Source: SIG440 sp045645905 (GTDB lineage Bacteria; Bacillota; Clostridia; Monoglobales; Monoglobaceae). From it: 11,722 nucleotides of DNA. The stretch is taken from positions 1 through 11,722 of the forward strand of contig JAZRJT010000080.1 in the NCBI GenBank assembly GCA_045645905.1, read 5' to 3'. Below the pieces are notes generated by a model that was not told where the DNA came from, searched no databases, and was given only the letters and a program-made list of their open reading frames with translations. Each line of letters begins with the position of its first letter. The first letter of the stretch is position 1. Made by a program: the position numbers and the translations under genes. This document shows positions 1 to 3,849 of the stretch, one piece after another.

Positions 1-846
1 CTCACCCGTTACAAGGGCACATACGAAGACTTTTTAAGAATGTACGACCTTCAAAAGCAACAGCTTGAGCAGGCATACAAAAAGCAACAGAAAAAGATTG
101 CCGACCTTGAAGTTTTTGTTGCAAAAAACAAGGCAAGAGCCGCAACGGCAACTTTGGCAAGGTCACGTCAGAAAGAGCTTGACAAAATGGACAGAATCAG
201 TCTTGCCCCCGAAAAGATAAAGCCCACGTTTAACTTCAGGTGCGACCGTGCACCCGGCAGAATAGTAATCTCTGCCAAGGGTCTTATTATAGGCTATGAC
301 TCGCCACTTACTAAAAAAATTGATTTGCAGATTGAACGCAATCAAAAAATTGCAATAAAAGGTGTAAACGGCTTAGGAAAATCAACCCTTCTTAAAACCC
401 TGCTTGGAATTATCCCGCCAATCGAGGGCGAAATCGAGCACGACCAGTTTATGAATGTTGGCTACTTTGAGCAGGAGGAAAGTGCATCAGACAAAACCGC
501 ACTTCAGGAATTCTGGGATGAATTCCCCTCCCTGACCAATGCCGAGGCGCGTGCCGCCCTTGCAAAATGCGGTCTTACCACCGAGCATATCACATCGCAG
601 ATGAAGGTTCTGTCAGGCGGTGAAAATGCAAAAGTACGTCTTTGCAAAATTATGCAAAGCCCCGCAAACCTGCTTGTCCTTGACGAGCCTACCAACCATC
701 TGGATATCGACGCCAAGGCAGAGCTTGCCAAGGCAGTTAAGGAATTTAAGGGAACAGTTTTACTTGTCAGCCACGAGCCTGAGTTTTACAGCGATGTATG
801 TAACGAAATATGGGACGTTTCTAACTGGAGTACTAAGATAATTTAA
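1..846 (+). CDS. ABC-F family ATPase, C-terminal half (5' end cut by the window edge)
   Basis: The reading frame is open from base 1; 281 residues are visible and the true start lies outside. It begins at the end of the first ATPase domain (RYKGTYEDFL), followed by a charged helical interdomain linker (QKQQLEQAYKKQQ...KNKARAATATLARSRQKELDKM). This linker is the hallmark of ABC-F proteins, soluble ATPases that act on the ribosome rather than in transport. The second ATPase domain has Walker A GVNGLGKST (bases 361-387), signature LSGGE (610-624), Walker B LLVLDEPTNHLD and the H-loop LLVSHEPEF. It ends shortly after the H-loop without a long C-terminal extension. Family membership is clear. Housekeeping translation factor versus antibiotic-resistance subtype cannot be decided from this half. 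Transcription stops at the hairpin just downstream. Confidence 0.95.
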   Translation, partial: LTRYKGTYEDFLRMYDLQKQQLEQAYKKQQKKIADLEVFVAKNKARAATATLARSRQKELDKMDRISLAPEKIKPTFNFRCDRAPGRIVISAKGLIIGYDSPLTKKIDLQIERNQKIAIKGVNGLGKSTLLKTLLGIIPPIEGEIEHDQFMNVGYFEQEESASDKTALQEFWDEFPSLTNAEARAALAKCGLTTEHITSQMKVLSGGENAKVRLCKIMQSPANLLVLDEPTNHLDIDAKAELAKAVKEFKGTVLLVSHEPEFYSDVCNEIWDVSNWSTKII

Positions 847-854
847 TTAATTAA

Positions 855-897
855 CGAAAATAACCCGGGCTAATCCCCGGGTTATTCTCGTTGTTTT
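855..897 (+). terminator. Rho-independent terminator of the ABC-F gene
   Basis: Arms AATAACCCGGG (859-869) and CCCGGGTTATT (876-886) form an 11-bp stem with a 6-nt loop, extended by three outer pairs (855-857 with 888-890) across one mismatch. A T-rich stretch (TTGTTTT) follows. It starts 8 nt after the stop codon. Confidence 0.85.
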
Positions 898-928
898 AGG
901 TTGAGTGTCGCAACATTTTGTATTGTAC

Positions 929-1097
929 AAAAAAAGTGCACAGCGAACCGTGCACCGAAAAATGTACAACTCTGTAATTTGTTGCGACGCAAATTAAATA
1001 TACTATCCCTACAATGTGAGGTTTATTGTATGTGCATTTTTACCTGATAATAAAAAAGACACATAAATAGAGATAGAAAAATATTAAATTGCGTCGC
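929..1097 (-). ncRNA. RNA B: ~170-nt structured ncRNA, paralogue of RNA A at 9035-9206
   Basis: A promoter places the 5' end at G1097, the first base of the closing stem. Minus-strand structure: P1 GCGACGCAA (1097-1089) with TTGCGTCGC (992-984); P2 CTATCTCTA (1076-1068) with TAGGGATAG (1011-1003); P3 TATGTGT (1065-1059) with GCACATA (1035-1029); an unpaired 17-nt bulge on the 3' side (1028-1012); a linker containing CAGAGTTGT (974-966) and TTTTTCGGTG (962-953); and a terminator hairpin with a UUCG loop (955-936) followed by seven T. RNA A has the same order, the same 17-nt bulge and a nearly identical linker, while P1, P2 and terminator stems differ in sequence but keep pairing. No conserved ORF exists; the one 13-codon frame is absent from RNA A. 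I do not recognise the family. A 6S-type RNA is a conceivable alternative because of size, irregular-hairpin shape and paralogy. Confidence 0.8.
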
Positions 1098-1103
1098 AAA
1101 GAT

Positions 1104-1132
1104 AATATATCATATTATTTCCAAAATGTCAA
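1104..1132 (-). promoter_or_regulatory. Promoter of RNA B
   Basis: On the minus strand, TTGACA (1132-1127, perfect -35), a 17-nt spacer and TATATT (1109-1104). Six nucleotides later is G1097, the first base of the RNA B closing stem, so promoter and structure independently agree on the 5' end. Confidence 0.8.
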
Positions 1133-1153
1133 ATATTCATTACACGACCTATA

Positions 1154-1176
1154 TTTTGCTTAAAGTTTATGCAAAA
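1154..1176. promoter_or_regulatory. Possible operator between the divergent RNA B and antitoxin-RNA promoters
   Basis: Inverted repeat TTTTGC (1154-1159) / GCAAAA (1171-1176) with an 11-bp spacer, ending 3 bp before the -35 box of the plus-strand promoter at 1180. Position and symmetry suit a regulator site, but the arms are short and AT-rich, so chance is possible. Confidence 0.25.
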
Positions 1177-1179
1177 GTG

Positions 1180-1208
1180 TTGACAAAATAGGTTTTATTC
1201 AGTATAAT
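1180..1208 (+). promoter_or_regulatory. Consensus sigma-A promoter of the small plus-strand RNA
   Basis: TTGACA (1180-1185), exactly 17 nt, TATAAT (1203-1208): a perfect housekeeping promoter in a region with no long downstream ORF on this strand. The predicted start is about A1215. Confidence 0.9.
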
Positions 1209-1214
1209 GAATAT

Positions 1215-1304
1215 AGAAAAAGGCAGTTCGTTGAACGACTCGCCAAAATAGAGCTAATAATTAGTCGCTACATTTGGACGTGTGGGCGACTAATTTGCTT
1301 TTAT
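1215..1304 (+). ncRNA. Small antisense RNA, candidate type I antitoxin
   Basis: A ~90-nt transcript is predicted between a perfect promoter and a terminator. After a short A-rich leader comes hairpin 1222-1244: GGC/GCC, AGT/ACT and CGT/ACG pairs with a bulged T and a bulged C. A linker follows, then the terminator hairpin (1259-1268 with 1286-1295) and TTTGCTTTTAT. It has no ORF with a ribosome binding site. It is transcribed towards the minus-strand small-ORF mRNA and overlaps its 3' end, including the stop codon and last codons. Its first hairpin shares the sequence GGCAGTTCG...CTCGCC with the leader of that mRNA. Convergent overlap with a shared terminator resembles the enterococcal par (Fst) and Bacillus txpA/RatA type I systems. 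The existence of the RNA is well supported; its antitoxin role is inference. Confidence 0.6.
1259..1304. terminator. Shared bidirectional terminator of the convergent toxin and antitoxin RNAs
   Basis: AATTAGTCGC (1259-1268) and GCGACTAATT (1286-1295) form a 10-bp stem with a 17-nt loop that can pair further (ACA/TGT). The plus-strand exit is T-rich (TTTGCTTTTAT); the minus-strand exit is TTATTAGCTCTATTTT, weaker. The minus-strand ORF stop codon (1292-1290) lies inside the stem. Confidence 0.7.
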
Positions 1305-1364
1305 ATCGAAAACAATCAAAAAGATTATTGTAGAAACCAATATTCTTAGTAACATTTTTCCCAT
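1290..1364 (-). CDS. 24-residue hydrophobic peptide, candidate type I toxin
   Basis: ATG at 1364-1362 to TAG at 1292-1290. Residues 4-19, MLLRILVSTIIFLIVF, form one probable membrane helix, preceded by MGK and followed by a short polar tail (D20, K22). The Shine-Dalgarno AAAGGGGGTG (1382-1373) differs by one base from the full anti-SD complement AAAGGAGGTG and sits 8 nt before the start, inside a leader hairpin that can hide it. Small single-helix peptides with very strong but occluded SDs and a convergent antisense RNA are typical of type I toxins (Fst, TxpA, TisB and others), which act on the cell membrane. No homologue is recognised by sequence. Alternatives are an untranslated regulatory RNA or a small membrane regulator. 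A second ATG at 1355 would give 21 residues. Confidence 0.55.
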   Translation of the reverse strand: MGKMLLRILVSTIIFLIVFDIKAN

Positions 1365-1463
1365 AAAGCAACCACCCCCTTTCCATTATGTAATGGGGTT
1401 TGGGGCGAGCCGTCCACGGAATGTTCATTCCCGAACTGCCTGTCGGATTTCTCCGACAAAAAC

Positions 1464-1492
1464 ATTATATAATATATTTTATATTATTTCAA
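1464..1492 (-). promoter_or_regulatory. Promoter of the small-ORF (toxin-type) mRNA
   Basis: On the minus strand, TTGAAA (1492-1487), 17 nt, TATAAT (1469-1464). Six nucleotides later is G1457, the first base of the 5' hairpin. The glycoside hydrolase terminator just upstream insulates it. Confidence 0.8.
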
Positions 1493-1517
1493 TATCTTTT
1501 TACAAAACTCGAATGTA

Positions 1518-1561
1518 CCATAATAAAGGGACTGTTTAAAAACGATGTTTTAAACAGTCCC
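1518..1561 (-). terminator. Rho-independent terminator of the glycoside hydrolase gene
   Basis: Perfect 14-bp inverted repeat GGGACTGTTTAAAA (1528-1541) / TTTTAAACAGTCCC (1548-1561) with a 6-nt loop. On the minus strand it is followed by TTTATTATGG (1527-1518). It begins 6 nt after the stop codon of the 706-residue protein. Confidence 0.9.
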
Positions 1562-1567
1562 ATATCT

Positions 1568-3688
1568 TTATTTAATGCTGTCAAGCAGCGGCAAAAGTTC
1601 TTCTTTTAAAGTTTTTTCTGCCATCTGTATTTTCCACCTGATTTGCTCGGGTGCTGCTGCATAATCATATTCTTGCTCGTAACCAAGTCTAGAATTTGCT
1701 TCAACAAGCGGAATTGTATCTTCGGCATTTGCTATTTCTCTTTTAAGAATGTCAATAAGCTCAAGTACAATACCCTTAGGATTTTTAGCAGGAATCAACG
1801 GTTTTTTAGCCGGCTCGGCATCGGGCATATTTTTTCTTCCGCCACACCAAACTGCTCTGGCATCAACATAAACGCCCAGCTTGCCCTTAAGATAATGCCA
1901 ACGCTTTACATGATGGATTGTAGTTGCGGTGTTTCCGATAAACTTTGCAACTTGCCAAAGCTCCTCTAATGCCTTGCCCTTTTTGGCATCCATTTTTGAA
2001 ATAATCACATTAAGCTTTTCGGCACCCTCATTAAAAAGCCGAGCCATCTCTCTGTATTCCTGAAGTTCGTATAAAAGCTTTTCCTCTCTGTCAAGATTAT
2101 ATTTATAAACAGGATAGCCTTCGTAGTTAACATCACGTCTTGATTCAGGGCCTTTTGGAACAAGCTCCCAATTCTTGAAGAATAATGGATAAGAAGGGCC
2201 AAGTCTTGCAGGGCCAAACTGGTCCTCATTGGTTGATACGCAATGCTCCATTCCTTTTGAGAAAAGCTCATAAACCTCAAGCATTCCGTCAACATTTTCC
2301 TCTCCGCAATCACGGATTATCAGCTTTTTTAAAAGCTCATTCATATCAGGTCGCGGACACATAAACGCATACTTCGCCAGCTCCGGCAAAATTGACGGCC
2401 AGAAGCCATATGTGTGTGATTCTTCAATTCCATCTAATTTATAGTTGTCCTGCGCATCTGTTACCGCCTGCCAACGTTTAATCCAACGCTGAGGAGCAGG
2501 CAGATACGGTGTTCCGCCTATATCCCAGGTGTTTCCTGCAGAATTGGTTTTAGCAAACATACGAAGCCCACGCTCGCGTGCAATCTTTGCCTCACTTGAA
2601 AAATATTTGCCCGGCCCTATCTGCCAGAGTGTGTAGTCTGTTGTAACTTCCTGTATTTCGGGAGAGATATCTACCTTTTCAAACATCTCAAAGGTTGCTT
2701 TCATTGTAATATCTGTGGGAACCTTTCTTAAAAGCTCTGCCCTTAATTCTTCGGTTTCATAACCCCAGTTATATGTAAAGAAAATGAACTCCGCCTCGGG
2801 TGAATGAGCTTTTATAACATCCCGAAGCATAGAAACAAACTGCGGATAGTCAGAACAAGGGAACCATCCGGGACTGCTTTTTTCGTCGTCCAAGGATTCG
2901 CGCCAGGTCTTTCCTGTTGTGCGTGGGTCCTTTGAAGGGAACTCACAGCATTCACCAACAATCTGAATACCCTTGATTCCGGGACAAAGCTCAAAAAGCT
3001 TGCCGTAAGTGCTGTCATAATATTCATAAGCTTTTTCGTCATCAGGATGATAAAGATTTTTAAAGGTGCTTGTTGTATAAACATCTATGCCGAATTTTTT
3101 TGCACGGTTTATAATGTCATTTACCTCATCGCATCTTTCCTGGCTTTCAATAACATCCCTTGTACCTACGGGAATTGCGTTAAAGCCTGCGTGTGCAAGC
3201 ATTGAAAGATGCTTGTCGGTATATTTGCCAAGTCGCATACCGGTAAAGATTTCACGTACGGAAAATCTGCACTTCATTGTTTTAACACCCGGCTCAGCAA
3301 TCGGCGCCTCATTAAGATTCATTTCATCTTCAAGAGCATAAATTCCCTGAGCCGCATATCTTTCATCTTTGCCGTAAATTTCAATTTTGTCACTTACCTT
3401 TATTGAAAAGCTTCTTTCATCTAAGCTATCGTCAACACCAATAAATATAGTTTTTGCATCTGATTTGCCCGAAATTTCTACATCAAGTTCAATTTCCATA
3501 GACGTCTTAAAATAATCCTGCAAATCAAAAACCGCATTCTTTAAAACCTCGCCTAACTCGGCATTTGCCGCTATCTTCCACTCATTTGTAACGGTTGTGC
3601 CTGATAAACTGCTCATTCTTTCGCGATTTATTCTGCCGGGCTTATGTACAACCTCAAGTTTTTTCTCGAAATCAAATGGTCTTTCCAC
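1568..3688 (-). CDS. Putative glycoside hydrolase with GH20/GH67-like N-terminal domain
   Basis: 706 residues from a GTG start at 3688; an in-frame TAA sits directly upstream, so this is the longest start, with GGGAG 10 nt before it. No signal peptide or membrane segment: cytoplasmic. Residues 1-133 look like the alpha/beta (zincin-like) domain preceding the barrel in GH20/GH67-type enzymes, ending in the typical DERYAAQGIYALEDE (about 108-122). From ~140 (FSVREIF) to ~440 the pattern fits a TIM barrel; strand ends include GIKGIQIVGECCEF (237-250), FFTYNWGYE and KTNSAGNTWDIGG. E246 and E249 are candidate acidic catalytic residues; the GH20 signature H-x-G-G-D-E is not seen. The C-terminal ~260 residues are mainly helical. 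Substrate unknown, probably an imported oligosaccharide. It is monocistronic, with its own promoter and terminator and no sugar transporter beside it. Confidence 0.75.
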   Translation of the reverse strand: MERPFDFEKKLEVVHKPGRINRERMSSLSGTTVTNEWKIAANAELGEVLKNAVFDLQDYFKTSMEIELDVEISGKSDAKTIFIGVDDSLDERSFSIKVSDKIEIYGKDERYAAQGIYALEDEMNLNEAPIAEPGVKTMKCRFSVREIFTGMRLGKYTDKHLSMLAHAGFNAIPVGTRDVIESQERCDEVNDIINRAKKFGIDVYTTSTFKNLYHPDDEKAYEYYDSTYGKLFELCPGIKGIQIVGECCEFPSKDPRTTGKTWRESLDDEKSSPGWFPCSDYPQFVSMLRDVIKAHSPEAEFIFFTYNWGYETEELRAELLRKVPTDITMKATFEMFEKVDISPEIQEVTTDYTLWQIGPGKYFSSEAKIARERGLRMFAKTNSAGNTWDIGGTPYLPAPQRWIKRWQAVTDAQDNYKLDGIEESHTYGFWPSILPELAKYAFMCPRPDMNELLKKLIIRDCGEENVDGMLEVYELFSKGMEHCVSTNEDQFGPARLGPSYPLFFKNWELVPKGPESRRDVNYEGYPVYKYNLDREEKLLYELQEYREMARLFNEGAEKLNVIISKMDAKKGKALEELWQVAKFIGNTATTIHHVKRWHYLKGKLGVYVDARAVWCGGRKNMPDAEPAKKPLIPAKNPKGIVLELIDILKREIANAEDTIPLVEANSRLGYEQEYDYAAAPEQIRWKIQMAEKTLKEELLPLLDSIK

Positions 3689-3713
3689 TTAAAATACACT
3701 CCCTTTTCTCCTT

Positions 3714-3767
3714 TTGCTATTCAGCAAGTTTCATTGATATTTTATAGTTTATAAAAGACTTTGTCAA
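3714..3767 (-). promoter_or_regulatory. Promoter of the glycoside hydrolase gene, with a small inverted repeat at the start site
   Basis: Minus strand: TTGACA (3767-3762), 17 nt, TAAAAT (3744-3739), predicted start near 3732, leader ~44 nt. Just downstream is TTGCT (3727-3723) GAAT AGCAA (3718-3714), a 5-bp inverted repeat placed where a repressor could bind. The promoter is well supported; the operator role is a guess. Confidence 0.7.
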
Positions 3768-3792
3768 GTACATTAAAAAATTATGCCGATTT

Positions 3793-3831
3793 TATTAATT
3801 ATTTACAGGGAACGGATAAATCCGCTCCCTG
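3793..3831 (-). terminator. Rho-independent terminator of the 991-residue SLH protein gene
   Basis: CAGGGAGCGGAT (minus strand, 3831-3820) pairs with ATCCGTTCCCTG (3817-3806). Pair 3812/3825 is G-U on the minus strand but A-C on the plus strand, which fits minus-strand use. The exit TAAATAATTAATAA is AT-rich with few consecutive T, so it may be modest in strength. Confidence 0.65.
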
Positions 3832-3849
3832 CAAACAAATCAAAATTAT

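Larger units (their letters stand above)
1245..1457 (-). other. Predicted toxin-type mRNA with a highly structured 93-nt leader
   Basis: The transcript is predicted from G1457 to the terminator near 1245. The 5' end is a perfect hairpin, GTCGGA / GAAA loop / TCCGAC (1457-1442), starting on the first transcribed base, as in stable type I toxin mRNAs. After one A comes a motif (1440-1404) with flanks GGCAGTTCG and GGACGGCTCGCC around an inner hairpin GGAAT/GAAC/ATTCC. Then a hairpin CCATT (1396-1392) / AATGG (1387-1383), with CCCC at 1405-1402 or 1398-1395 available to pair with the SD GGGG (1379-1376). The closing GCC of the motif (1406-1404) overlaps the first CCCC, so the two structures compete. 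The 24-codon ORF follows. Confidence 0.6.

Noticed and set aside
982..1099. TTGCGACGCAA (982-992) and TTGCGTCGCAA (1089-1099) looked like two palindromic operators of a LacI-type repressor.
   Set aside because: They are the two arms of the RNA B closing stem, one of them starts at the transcription start, and RNA A has equivalent arms of different sequence. RNA pairing explains them better.
1400..1609. A 69-codon plus-strand ORF.
   Set aside because: It has no ribosome binding site, runs through the minus-strand promoter and the glycoside hydrolase terminator hairpin, and ends inside the opposite gene.
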